From: IMCC26077 sp964490435
Lineage (GTDB): Bacteria; Actinomycetota; Actinomycetes; Nanopelagicales; Nanopelagicaceae
Assembly (NCBI GenBank): GCA_964490435.1
Contig: CAZBCF010000002.1
Coordinates: forward strand, 6,268-70,267
Length of the DNA stretch: 64,000 bases
Reading direction: 5' to 3'
Positions 44,176 to 52,697 of this stretch are shown here, piece by piece (within the stretch, counting starts at the first letter, position 1; every line of letters begins with the position of its first letter). The notes under the pieces are model-generated. The model worked only from the letters and a program-made list of their open reading frames with translations, searched no databases and had not been told where the DNA came from. The position numbers were made by a program, and so were the translations under genes.

Positions 44176-44943
44176 ATGTCAAATGCTGTCGCACTAACCG
44201 AAGGCCAATTTAACTGGATCTACAACACCCTCTCATTTGGCCTCATCAGCATGATCGCATGCACCGTGTACACCTTGGTCTCCCAGCCACGGGTACTCCC
44301 TAAGTACCGCAAGGCGCTCGTGCTCTCCTCGATGGTCACCTTCATTGCTGGTTACCACTACTGGAGAATCTTCAACTCCTTCCACGAGGCTGCTGGCGAT
44401 GGATTCAGCATCACCATCAAAGGCTCCAACAATGCCTTCAACGAGGCATACCGTTACGTGGACTGGATTCTGACCGTACCTCTACTTCTCGTCGAAGCAA
44501 TCGCTGTCTTGGCGCTCGCCAAAGAGGTCGCTGCTTCACTCACCACCCGCCTTGTCATCGCCTCTGCATTGATGATCGGCCTTGGGTATCCAGGTGAGAT
44601 TGCTGCTGAGAACAATCCAAAGATTATGTGGGGCGTTCTTTCAACAATCCCATTCATTTATATCCTCTACGTACTCTTCCGCGAACTTGGCGCATCACTC
44701 GAGCGTCAACCAGCGGGTGTAGCCGCGACCGTTGGTCGACTACGGTTACTCCTCATCGGTACATGGGGCGTTTACCCAATTTCCTACCTATTCCCAATCT
44801 TGGGAATCGAAGGAACCGATGCATTCGTCTGGCGCCAGACTGGCTACACGATTGCGGATATCTTGGCAAAGTGCGTCTTCGGACTCACGATCTACAAGAT
44901 CGCTCGCATGAAGTCAGCGGCAGAAGGAATGAAGGAAGATTAA
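44176..44943 (+). CDS. Actinorhodopsin (light-driven proton pump)
   Basis: A 255-aa seven-helix type I rhodopsin, closest by eye to actinobacterial and xanthorhodopsin-like pumps. Proton acceptor D96, T100 and donor E107 are in RYVDWILTVPLLLVEAI; the retinal lysine is K232 in ADILAKCVFG. The tuning position (L104) is Leu, which favours green light. G153 (MWGVLS) may be the small residue that admits an antenna carotenoid, by analogy with xanthorhodopsin. No retinal or carotenoid synthesis gene is within the window. Length and motifs are intact. It is a single-gene unit with its own terminator. Confidence 0.97.
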   Translation: MSNAVALTEGQFNWIYNTLSFGLISMIACTVYTLVSQPRVLPKYRKALVLSSMVTFIAGYHYWRIFNSFHEAAGDGFSITIKGSNNAFNEAYRYVDWILTVPLLLVEAIAVLALAKEVAASLTTRLVIASALMIGLGYPGEIAAENNPKIMWGVLSTIPFIYILYVLFRELGASLERQPAGVAATVGRLRLLLIGTWGVYPISYLFPILGIEGTDAFVWRQTGYTIADILAKCVFGLTIYKIARMKSAAEGMKED

Positions 44944-44979
44944 TATCTTCTAAACATTCAACTAGTTTCACGCTAGTAG

Positions 44980-45014
44980 AGAACCGGGTGGGAAATCCAC
45001 CCGGTTCTTTTTAT
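44980..45014 (+). terminator. Intrinsic terminator after actinorhodopsin
   Basis: AGAACCGGGTGG pairs with CCACCCGGTTCT over 12 bp with loop GAAAT, followed by TTTTTATT. It is one of the strongest intrinsic terminators in the window and isolates the rhodopsin gene. Confidence 0.93.
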
Positions 45015-45074
45015 TGATCTTTCCTTCTTTTACTGCTTTTACTTCGTTTCATTTTTATCTCATTGTGAATTGAC

Positions 45075-45080
45075 TATAGA
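45075..45080 (+). promoter_or_regulatory. Candidate -10 box for a leaderless transcript
   Basis: TATAGA(AT) ends eight bases before the ATG at 45089, and no Shine-Dalgarno lies between. The spacing puts the transcription start at or near the start codon, typical of actinobacterial leaderless mRNAs. The -35 region is A/T-rich without a clear consensus. Confidence 0.5.
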
Positions 45081-45088
45081 ATCCCAAC

Positions 45089-45802
45089 ATGGCAAAGCGA
45101 TTGCTCTTCATTGAACATGATCATGTGAGTCCTACTGGGCCACTAGGTGAACGATTCTCCGATCATGGCTACGAGATTTCCCGCATCGCCGTCGTGCCCG
45201 AATCACGTTTCAACGAACCGAATGTCTCAATTAATTGGCCCAACTTCACCGAATACGAAATTATTGTTCCGCTCGGCTCACCATGGGGAGTCTGGGAGGA
45301 CGATCGAATCGGCAATTGGCTCCACCCAGAGTTGGCTCGCGCACGTGAAGCGCACGCTGCCGGCGTTGCCATCATGGGAGTTTGTTTTGGTGGGCAATTG
45401 ATGGCGCGAGCGCTCGGCGGCAGCGTCGAGCGAGCCACGCGAGCTGAAGTCGGTTGGTTAGAAATTCAGAGTGACTCGACAAATATCCCACCTGGTCCAT
45501 GGTTTCAGTATCACTGGGACCGCTGGTACACCCCGCCTGGTGCAATCGAGTTAGCCCGCACTGATGTCGGTCCACAAGCATTCATCTTGGGGCGCACGTT
45601 GGCGCTCCAATTTCATCCCGAAATAAACCTCGAAATTCTCGACCTGTGGCTTGCGATGGAGGGTGGGTGCGCAGAGGTTGAGAGCGTGGGCATTGAACCT
45701 GAAGTGCTTCGGCAGCAGACTAAAGCGATCGAAGCACAGGCTCGCATTCGAACTCATGCCCTGGTTGATTATTTCTTACGCGATGTTGCTACAGCGGAGT
45801 GA
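45089..45802 (+). CDS. Class I glutamine amidotransferase, possible gamma-glutamyl amide hydrolase
   Basis: A 237-aa protein with the class I amidotransferase triad: Cys99 in IMGVCFGGQ, His176 and Glu178 in LALQFHPE. Stand-alone members include GMP-synthase-like amidotransferases and PuuD-type gamma-glutamyl-GABA hydrolases. Its convergent neighbours (SDR, aldehyde dehydrogenase, glutamine-synthetase-like ligase, permease) make a gamma-glutamyl amide hydrolase attractive, but this is inference. Its end overlaps the SDR by 14 bp, tail to tail. Confidence 0.8.
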   Translation: MAKRLLFIEHDHVSPTGPLGERFSDHGYEISRIAVVPESRFNEPNVSINWPNFTEYEIIVPLGSPWGVWEDDRIGNWLHPELARAREAHAAGVAIMGVCFGGQLMARALGGSVERATRAEVGWLEIQSDSTNIPPGPWFQYHWDRWYTPPGAIELARTDVGPQAFILGRTLALQFHPEINLEILDLWLAMEGGCAEVESVGIEPEVLRQQTKAIEAQARIRTHALVDYFLRDVATAE

Positions 45803-46556
45803 CGTAAGCCCCCGAGATCCCACCATCGACAAGGAAGTTAGATGCGGTGATGAAAGATGAATCATCGCTTGCAAGGAATGCCACTGCAGCAGCAATTTCT
45901 GATGCATCAGCGAATCGACCCATCGGAATATGGATCAAGCGACGTGCAGCTCGCTCTTTATCTTTCGCAAAAAGCTCCTGAAGCAGCGGAGTATTCACAG
46001 GCCCCGGTGAGAGCGCATTGACTCGAATCCCCTCACGTGCAAATTGGACGCCAAGCTCGCGACTCATTGATAACACGCCGCCTTTTGATGCGGTGTAAGA
46101 GATTTGCGATGTAGCAGCGCCCATAGTCGCCACAAATGATGCGGTATTGATAATCGAACCCTTGCCTGCCTTTTGCATGTACGGCAGAACTTCTTTGCAA
46201 CAGAGGTAAACACTTGTGAGGTTGACCTCTTGTACTCGACGCCACGCCTCGATTCCAGTTGTGAGGATCGAATCATCATCAGGAGGTGAAATACCAGCGT
46301 TGTTAAATGCGATATCAATTCGCCCGTACGTATCGAATGCAACTTTGTACATATTCGCCACATCGACCTGACTGGTGACATCCGCTTGCACGAAGATGCC
46401 GCCAACTTCATCTGCGATTGCTTTACCGCTCTCGGGATTGGTATCGACGACAACCACTTTTGCACCCTCTGCTGCGAGGCGTTGTGCTGTTGCTTTGCCG
46501 ATACCACTGCCAGCACCGGTTATTACCGCTACTCGATTCTCTAACCGCTTGCTCAT
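45789..46556 (-). CDS. Short-chain dehydrogenase/reductase
   Basis: A 255-aa classical SDR. The cofactor motif TGAGSGIG is at residues 13-20, with Asp38 (VVVVDTN) favouring NAD(H). NNAG is near 85-88 and the catalytic Y154-x3-K158 in SYTASKGG, with Ser140 upstream. It resembles 3-oxoacyl-reductase-like SDRs; the substrate is not evident. It is the last gene of glnA-like-ALDH-SDR and lies 20 bp after the ALDH. Confidence 0.9.
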   Translation of the reverse strand: MSKRLENRVAVITGAGSGIGKATAQRLAAEGAKVVVVDTNPESGKAIADEVGGIFVQADVTSQVDVANMYKVAFDTYGRIDIAFNNAGISPPDDDSILTTGIEAWRRVQEVNLTSVYLCCKEVLPYMQKAGKGSIINTASFVATMGAATSQISYTASKGGVLSMSRELGVQFAREGIRVNALSPGPVNTPLLQELFAKDKERAARRLIHIPMGRFADASEIAAAVAFLASDDSSFITASNFLVDGGISGAYVTPL

Positions 46557-46576
46557 CGTGTTGTGCTCCCGATCTC

Positions 46577-47932
46577 TTATTCCGCTGTATTGATGAAGAC
46601 GTTCTTGACTTCAGTGAAAGCATCCAATGCATCTGGACCAAGTTCGCGCCCTAAACCAGAACGCTTAAATCCACCAAATGGCGTCCAGAACCGAACCGAG
46701 GAATTGGTATTGATAGATAAGACGCCAACATCGACGGCACGCGCTACGCGAAGGGCCCGGCCAATGTTCTGAGACCAGATTGATCCCGATAATCCATATT
46801 CAGTGTCGTTGGCTTTTGCTATCGCATCAGCCTCATCCTCGAATGGGAGCACCGAGACGACTGGACCGAAGACCTCTTCACGCCATGAACGTGCACTCGC
46901 ATTTTTAGGAAGTAGCACGGTTGGTGCCATCCAAAAACCTTTACCCGTCGGCGCAGAGCCAGTGAAGGCAATCGGTTCGTCTAGATAACTTTGAACACTC
47001 TCTAATTGCTTCCTAGATATCAAAGGTCCCATCTCAGAGCTCTCGAGATTCGGATCTTCGACGCGCACGTTTCGTACTGCACGCTCGAAAAGTTCCATGA
47101 ACTTATCGAATGCTGTTCTTTGAACGAGAATACGAGTGCGTGCGCAACAATCTTGCCCAGCGTTATCAAAGACTGCATAGGGAGCAGCAGCCGCTGCTTT
47201 CTCGAGATCGCTATCAGCGAAAATGATGTTCGCGTTCTTGCCGCCAAGTTCTAAAGTCACGCGTTTGATCTGTTCGGCACAGCCGGCCATGATCTGCTGA
47301 CCGACTGCGGTTGAACCTGTGAAGACGATTTTGCGCACGAGTGGGTGGGTGACAAACCTGTTGCCGACGATGCTGCCCTTTCCAGGTAGAACCTGGAAGA
47401 CATCAGCAGGAATCCCAGAATTATGGGCAATCTCAGCTAATTTCATTGCAGTCAATGGCGTATATTCGGCCGGCTTGAGCACGACTGTGTTGCCTGCTGC
47501 AAGAGCTGGCGCAAAGCCCCAGCCAGCGATTGGCATCGGAAAATTCCACGGGACGATAATGCCAACTACACCTAGGGGTTCCTTGAAGGTTACATCGATG
47601 CCATTTGGCACCGGTATCTGTTTGCCAAAAAGTCGTTCTGGTGCGGCGGAATAGTAATTCACCGTATTGACTACATTGCCAACTTCCCAAATGGCGTTAC
47701 CGCGTGTGTGACCAGAATTTTTGATTTCTAAATCGGCAAGCTCATTCTTGTGCGCTTCGATATTTCGTGCGAAGTTACGAAGTATTTCAGCACGCTCGCC
47801 GGGAGCAAGAGCTCGCCATTGTGGGAATGCCGCATGCGCCCGCGCAATTGCATCGTCAGTCTCCGCTAGCGAGAAAAGTTCGACGGTTGTGACGACAGAT
47901 TCATCAGAAGGATTGATGACTTGATAGTCCAA
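46577..47932 (-). CDS. Aldehyde dehydrogenase (amine-catabolism context)
   Basis: A 451-aa ALDH. From the TTG start at 47932 the base is Glu228 (VTLELGGKN) and the nucleophile Cys262 (NAGQDCCARTR). TTG 47932 directly follows the glnA-like stop, with GAGG eight bases upstream; the frame extends to 47968 but overlaps the ligase by 34 bp. The family includes betaine-, gamma-glutamyl-gamma-aminobutyraldehyde- and aminobutyraldehyde dehydrogenases, which fits the adjacent ligase and permease. Confidence 0.9.
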   Translation of the reverse strand: MDYQVINPSDESVVTTVELFSLAETDDAIARAHAAFPQWRALAPGERAEILRNFARNIEAHKNELADLEIKNSGHTRGNAIWEVGNVVNTVNYYSAAPERLFGKQIPVPNGIDVTFKEPLGVVGIIVPWNFPMPIAGWGFAPALAAGNTVVLKPAEYTPLTAMKLAEIAHNSGIPADVFQVLPGKGSIVGNRFVTHPLVRKIVFTGSTAVGQQIMAGCAEQIKRVTLELGGKNANIIFADSDLEKAAAAAPYAVFDNAGQDCCARTRILVQRTAFDKFMELFERAVRNVRVEDPNLESSEMGPLISRKQLESVQSYLDEPIAFTGSAPTGKGFWMAPTVLLPKNASARSWREEVFGPVVSVLPFEDEADAIAKANDTEYGLSGSIWSQNIGRALRVARAVDVGVLSINTNSSVRFWTPFGGFKRSGLGRELGPDALDAFTEVKNVFINTAE

Positions 47933-47934
47933 GA

Positions 47935-49293
47935 TTAGAACCTCTCGAAGTTTCGGAAACGCTCCCAATCAGTCACTGACCGATTGAATGCTGCAAGTTC
48001 TACTCTAGCCATGTTTGCATAGTGATCTTGCACCTGCGCTCCGAAAACGTCACGAATCCATGAGGACTCACTCCATAGAGTCAGGGCTTCTTGCATAGTG
48101 CTCGGCACACGAAGGGAATCAGAGGTATATGCATTACCTTCAAAAGCTGGTTCGAGTTTCAACTTCTTCGAGATTCCATCGAGACCAGCAGCCATGATTC
48201 CGGCAATGGCTAGATAAGGATTGACATCCCCACCCGGAATTCGATTCTCTAACCGCAGGCTTGGACCATGCCCTACCAAGCGGAACGCACAGGTTCGATT
48301 ATCCCGACCCCACCTGATGGCAGTCGGTGCGAAGGAACCCTCGACGAAACGCTTATAAGAATTGATATTTGGTGCGAACATCAGAGTTAACTCGCGCGCG
48401 TGTGCAAGTTGTCCGGCGATAAATGATCGTCCTAAATCACTCAATCCATGCACGGAGTCGCTCTCGTCGCACATCACCAATTCATCGCTCAAGCCACGAA
48501 ATGAGACATGCATATGGGAGGAGGAGCCTTCGCGCTCGTTGAACTTTGCCATAAAGGTGATTGACTGCCCGAATTGCGCGGCGATTTCTTTCGCACCATT
48601 CTTATATACAGAGTGGTTATCACATGAGGTAAGCGCATCAGAATATTTGAAAGCAATCTCGTGCTGCCCATAATTGCACTCACCCTTAGCAGACTCGACA
48701 GTCATGCCTGCGCCAGCCATCCCGAGTCGTATTGCGCGCAAAATAGGTTCGACTCGAGCGCCGCCTAGGATCGAATAATCGACGTTATAAAGGTTTGACG
48801 GAGTGAGATCGCGGTAGCCCTTTTTCCACGCGTCTTCGTAAGAATCATTGAAAAGGATGAACTCCAATTCGGTGCCCACCAGCGCTTTCATCCCAGCCTT
48901 ATTGAGCAATTCCACTTGCTTTCGCAAAATCTGCCGCGGTGAAGCCACGACGTCTTTCCCGTCAAGCCAAAGGACATCGCACAGTACGAGGGCAGCTCCC
49001 TCTTGCCAAGGTATCCGGCGCAAGGTTGCTAGATCTGGGTGTAGCGCGAAGTCTGCATATCCGGCATCCCACGATGACATCTCGTAACCAGAGACAGTAT
49101 TCATGTCGACATCGACTGCTAGCAGATAGTTGCACCCTTCGGTGCCATGGTGGAGAACCTCATCGATGAAATAAGAACCATGAATACGCTTGCCAACCAA
49201 CCGTCCCTGCATATCGGTCATCGCTACGACGACTGTGTCAATCGAACCCGAAGCGACCCCGGCGCGAAGTTCTTCGACAGATAGAGCGGCCAT
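47935..49293 (-). CDS. Glutamine synthetase family ligase (gamma-glutamylpolyamine synthetase-like)
   Basis: A 452-aa protein of the glutamine synthetase superfamily (GTELEFILF metal-binding Glu, ESAKGECNYGQHEIAF, NEREGSSSHMHVSF, RVENRIPGGD-like SLRLENRIPGGDVNPYLA). The length and N terminus (VVVAMTDMQGRLVGKR) match the GlnA3/PuuA-like group that glutamylates amines, rather than canonical GlnA; the adenylylation Tyr region is not recognisable. The start is ATG 49293. It is the first gene of a three-gene unit. Confidence 0.88.
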   Translation of the reverse strand: MAALSVEELRAGVASGSIDTVVVAMTDMQGRLVGKRIHGSYFIDEVLHHGTEGCNYLLAVDVDMNTVSGYEMSSWDAGYADFALHPDLATLRRIPWQEGAALVLCDVLWLDGKDVVASPRQILRKQVELLNKAGMKALVGTELEFILFNDSYEDAWKKGYRDLTPSNLYNVDYSILGGARVEPILRAIRLGMAGAGMTVESAKGECNYGQHEIAFKYSDALTSCDNHSVYKNGAKEIAAQFGQSITFMAKFNEREGSSSHMHVSFRGLSDELVMCDESDSVHGLSDLGRSFIAGQLAHARELTLMFAPNINSYKRFVEGSFAPTAIRWGRDNRTCAFRLVGHGPSLRLENRIPGGDVNPYLAIAGIMAAGLDGISKKLKLEPAFEGNAYTSDSLRVPSTMQEALTLWSESSWIRDVFGAQVQDHYANMARVELAAFNRSVTDWERFRNFERF

Positions 49294-49320
49294 GGCGTAA
49301 GTATTCCATGACGAGAATAC

Positions 49321-49350
49321 AAAAGAAACCCCGCCATTTTCATGACGGGG
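49321..49350 (-). terminator. Intrinsic terminator after the amino-acid permease
   Basis: On the minus strand CCCCGTCAT pairs with ATGGCGGGG (one G-T) around GAAA, followed by TTTCTTTT. It ends 27 bp before the glnA-like ATG, so the ligase operon needs a promoter in a very short space or depends on readthrough. Confidence 0.85.
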
Positions 49351-49371
49351 CTCTTTAAGAGATGCGCAACT

Positions 49372-50913
49372 TTATAGAGTTGATTTTGGACCAGTGAACC
49401 ATTTCTTGACCGAAAGGTGCCACCAAATCCAAAGCAGAATCAATGAACCACCCGTCACTATCGGCGCGTAGTTCACCGCAGTCCAAGTGAAGTCCTTGTT
49501 TCCAGGAGTGCCTGCTGGAGCGAATGGCAAGATGAAGTAAACAGAGATGATTGCAATCTCTGCTACCGCAATAGTGCACATCCATTTGTACTTGCTACCT
49601 AATGTCCACTCTCCCGCCTTGAAGCTATCGCCAGCTTTTAGCCGAAGATAAATCGGAATCAGGAAGGCGAGGTAGAGGCTGATGACGCACACTGAAACGA
49701 CAGCGTAGAAGGCAGTCGGTGCTCCAGTTGGACTCTTCCATAGCGCAGGAAGGGTGAGGATCACTCCAAGAAGTGATGAGATCAGAACTGCATTCTTTGG
49801 CGTGCCATTGTTTGTGACTTTGCGCCAAGTCTTGTGTCCTGGAACCGCGCCATCACGCGAGAAGGCAAAGACCATGCGTGAGCATGAAGTCAAGCAAGCA
49901 GTAACACAGAAGAGTTGGCCAGCAGTCGTGATAATCATGACCAACTTGAAGGCTGCGCCACCACCAAGTGCCGTGTAAAGCAACATGATGATTGATCCGC
50001 CACCGAATGGGTTTACCTTCGGATCAAAAGATGAGATTGCATCTACATTCGTTGCTGCAAAAAGGAAGGCTAACAAGAGGATATATCCACCCACTGCTGA
50101 GTAGAAGATCGATTGCCAGATTCCGCGTGCAGCAGACATGTGCGCACCTTTTGTCTCTTCAGACAAGTGTGCTGATGCATCAAAGCCGGTGATGGTGTAC
50201 TGCGTTAACAAGAAGCCAAGCGGTAGGACATAGAACCAGTAATTGCTAAATCCTGATTGGTTAATTTGGGTCGTGAAAACCCAATCCACGGATTGATGCT
50301 TCTCGGGAACAAAGATCAGGATTCCCACGACGACTGCCGCGCCAATCACGTGCCACCAAACCGAGATGTTGTTGACTAACGCGAGTAATTGGCTCGAGAA
50401 GATATTAATGAGCGTGACTATCGCAATGATTATGACGAAGAGTGCGAACTGTTGCTTGATGTAATCGCCACCCATGAAACTCGTTCCATAATCTGGGAAG
50501 AAGGAGCCGAGTGCGATATTCAAGAAGCTGGCGGCACCATAACCCACTGATGCCGTGACAGAGACGAGTCCGATGAGGTTAAGCCAACCGGTATAGAAAC
50601 CTGCCTTCGCTCCCCCGAGCTTTGATGCCCACCAATAGATTCCTCCTGAAGTCGGATACGCGGATGCCAATTCCGACATGCAAAAACCAATGATCAGGAT
50701 GAAAAGTGAGATCAGTGGCCAGCCAATTGCAATAGCAACTGGACCACCGTTGTTCCACGCTTGAGCGAAGGTCGTGAAACAACCCGCGAGAATGGAGATG
50801 ATCGAGAACGAGATTGCGAAGTTAGAAAATGCGCTCCACGTCCTACTGAGTTCTTGCTTGTAACCAAGCGCCGCTAATCGACGTTCGTCATCAGCATGGT
50901 GCTCTATATTCAC
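49372..50913 (-). CDS. APC-superfamily amino-acid/amine permease
   Basis: A 513-aa permease with about 12 membrane helices (family segments FAISFSIISILAG, ASAYPTSGGIYWW, GFDASAHLSEETKGA). This pattern belongs to the amino-acid/choline/polyamine transporter group, close to GABA permease and related proteins. GTG 50913 has GGGGG upstream. It is divergent from the class II amidotransferase and precedes the ligase operon on the same strand. Confidence 0.9.
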   Translation of the reverse strand: MNIEHHADDERRLAALGYKQELSRTWSAFSNFAISFSIISILAGCFTTFAQAWNNGGPVAIAIGWPLISLFILIIGFCMSELASAYPTSGGIYWWASKLGGAKAGFYTGWLNLIGLVSVTASVGYGAASFLNIALGSFFPDYGTSFMGGDYIKQQFALFVIIIAIVTLINIFSSQLLALVNNISVWWHVIGAAVVVGILIFVPEKHQSVDWVFTTQINQSGFSNYWFYVLPLGFLLTQYTITGFDASAHLSEETKGAHMSAARGIWQSIFYSAVGGYILLLAFLFAATNVDAISSFDPKVNPFGGGSIIMLLYTALGGGAAFKLVMIITTAGQLFCVTACLTSCSRMVFAFSRDGAVPGHKTWRKVTNNGTPKNAVLISSLLGVILTLPALWKSPTGAPTAFYAVVSVCVISLYLAFLIPIYLRLKAGDSFKAGEWTLGSKYKWMCTIAVAEIAIISVYFILPFAPAGTPGNKDFTWTAVNYAPIVTGGSLILLWIWWHLSVKKWFTGPKSTL

Positions 50914-51032
50914 TAACTACCCCCTATGTAGTCGACCGGCACGAAAAGAACAGATGGCTCTGGTCTCTTTGCTCGCACCAGGTACTATTACTAACGAAAA
51001 GTGTCCTCTTAAGGAGGAGGTTTTCCTATCAA

Positions 51033-51785
51033 ATGTGTCGTCTAATGGCATTCGTGTCGGGGCAAACCCGCGATTTTCCAGGCGTCGTCGGACGAGATTT
51101 TCCGGAATTCGTAAGGCTTTCCAGCTTCCACAAAGATGGCTGGGGCATCGCAATGAATAACGCACATAAGAGCCAAGTTCTAATCTCTCGGGCCCCCGAA
51201 CGTGCCAGCGCAAGCGCTGTATTCGAAGAACGCATTCACGAAATGCATGGTGACGGCGGATTACTCCACTTACGTTGGGCGACTTCAGGTCTTGAGAATT
51301 GCGACGAGAATACGCACCCGTTTGTACATGGCCAATATTCATTCATTCACAATGGAGATATCCGTCCGCGCGAGAACCTGGATCAATTCATTAGGGACGA
51401 GTTAAATGCTATTCGTAATGGTGAGACTGATAGTGAGCGGTATTTCTATCTACTTCTGACTGAGATTGATCGGCATGGGATAGTCGATGGTGTGAAATCT
51501 GCTGTCGCGCTCATTGAATCGGTCTGCACATATTCGAGTATCAACGCAATGTTACTCACGCCCGAACACTTGATTGTTATCACAAAATTCAATCCTAATC
51601 GAATACCTGCTGGACAGCCTGAAGATTATTACGAACTTCGATACACAATTTCTCAAGACACGTTCTTGATTGCTTCAAGTGGATGGTCGCAATCAGGCTG
51701 GAAATCTCTCTCTAACGGGACTTTGCTGATCGTGAATCGTAAATCAACGCTCCGCGCTGAGGATGTCGAGCAGTATCTCTTGTAG
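51033..51785 (+). CDS. Class II glutamine amidotransferase (YafJ/EgtC-like)
   Basis: A 250-aa Ntn-hydrolase. The N-terminal nucleophile Cys2 is exposed after Met1 removal (MCRLMAF), with DGWGI, HLRWAT and FVHGQYSFIHNGDI glutamine-binding segments. It belongs to the group with EgtC (ergothioneine) and YafJ. No egt genes lie here, and its position beside the amine island suggests it acts on a gamma-glutamyl compound; this is inference. A strong AAGGAGGAGG lies 11-20 bases upstream. The 3' end overlaps DUF2017 by 42 bp. Confidence 0.88.
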   Translation: MCRLMAFVSGQTRDFPGVVGRDFPEFVRLSSFHKDGWGIAMNNAHKSQVLISRAPERASASAVFEERIHEMHGDGGLLHLRWATSGLENCDENTHPFVHGQYSFIHNGDIRPRENLDQFIRDELNAIRNGETDSERYFYLLLTEIDRHGIVDGVKSAVALIESVCTYSSINAMLLTPEHLIVITKFNPNRIPAGQPEDYYELRYTISQDTFLIASSGWSQSGWKSLSNGTLLIVNRKSTLRAEDVEQYLL

Positions 51786-52334
51786 CCAACCCAACCAGGC
51801 AAATAAATTAAAAATACCCTTATCAGGATTTGTCTCATCCATTGCTGCGAATCGATCCTGCGCATCTTCAGTGATGTTCAATCGAGTACCCAATGCAAGT
51901 CGCATATCGTTTAGCCCCATTAACCACATCTGCGCAACTTCTTCGGCGAGTATGAAGTGGAGTTCTTCTCTCCTATTCAAACCAGGCTCAGTGAGATCCA
52001 ATGCATGATCCCCAAGATTCTCAATCAAAGCATCTCGAATTGCGTGGGCATGTGCGCGCTTCTTTTCACGTGCACTATGTTCGGTGTACCGGCGGAACTC
52101 AGCCGCATCCTTCGCTTCCTCATAGGCATCAGGAAGTAGCCGCGCTAAAACCGGATCATCTGGTAGCGAGTCATTACCGGAGATTCCGACTACGGCCAAT
52201 AGTGGGTCGGCCGGAGCATCTCCCTCGCCGAGTAATTCCAATATCTGCTCTGTCAGACTCTTGAGAATCGCGCCTTCGTAATGCGAGAACGTCGCCAAGA
52301 TCTCGCCATTTCGCTTCCGTGAGAAACCACTCAT
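51744..52334 (-). CDS. DUF2017 family protein
   Basis: A 196-aa soluble, mostly helical acidic protein, recognised by position beside clpS and by the C-terminal EEVAQMWLMGLNDMRLALGTRL segment typical of actinobacterial DUF2017. The function is unknown; the clpS neighbour suggests a link to N-degron proteolysis. Its 3' end overlaps the class II amidotransferase. Confidence 0.88.
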   Translation of the reverse strand: MSGFSRKRNGEILATFSHYEGAILKSLTEQILELLGEGDAPADPLLAVVGISGNDSLPDDPVLARLLPDAYEEAKDAAEFRRYTEHSAREKKRAHAHAIRDALIENLGDHALDLTEPGLNRREELHFILAEEVAQMWLMGLNDMRLALGTRLNITEDAQDRFAAMDETNPDKGIFNLFAWLGWLQEILLDILSAER

Positions 52335-52364
52335 CGCTGCACTCTTATTTGGTTTAGCGCCATG

Positions 52365-52694
52365 TCATTCCATCCGCTGCAATGTAGCCCAGAGACCATA
52401 TTCATGAAGCATCGCCACATCGTGCTCCATCTCTTCGCGAGTGCCGGTGCTTACCACTGCTTTCCCAGAGTTGTGCACCTGCAACATCAACTCGTGCGCT
52501 TTTGTCCGCGAATATCCGAAAACGACCATAAAGACATGGGTCACATAGGACATCAGATTTATTGGGTCATCCCAAACAATGGTTACCCAGGGTTTATCGT
52601 GAAGGGAACGTAAGAAATCTTCGACTGAATCAGAGGGCGTAACTTCAGTGTCAGCAGTGCTTGCCTGTGGGCTCGAACTCACAGCGCCTCCCAT
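52365..52694 (-). CDS. clpS: ATP-dependent Clp protease adaptor
   Basis: A 109-aa adaptor that delivers N-degron substrates to ClpAP/ClpCP. The core reads WVTIVWDDPINLMSYVTHVF, with the DDPIN pocket residues, and ends in EHDVAMLHEYGLWATLQ. The first 25 residues are disordered and Ser/Thr-rich, longer than E. coli ClpS. It is 3 bp after the GH18 stop and 30 bp before DUF2017. Confidence 0.95.
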   Translation of the reverse strand: MGGAVSSSPQASTADTEVTPSDSVEDFLRSLHDKPWVTIVWDDPINLMSYVTHVFMVVFGYSRTKAHELMLQVHNSGKAVVSTGTREEMEHDVAMLHEYGLWATLQRME

Positions 52695-52697
52695 CCG

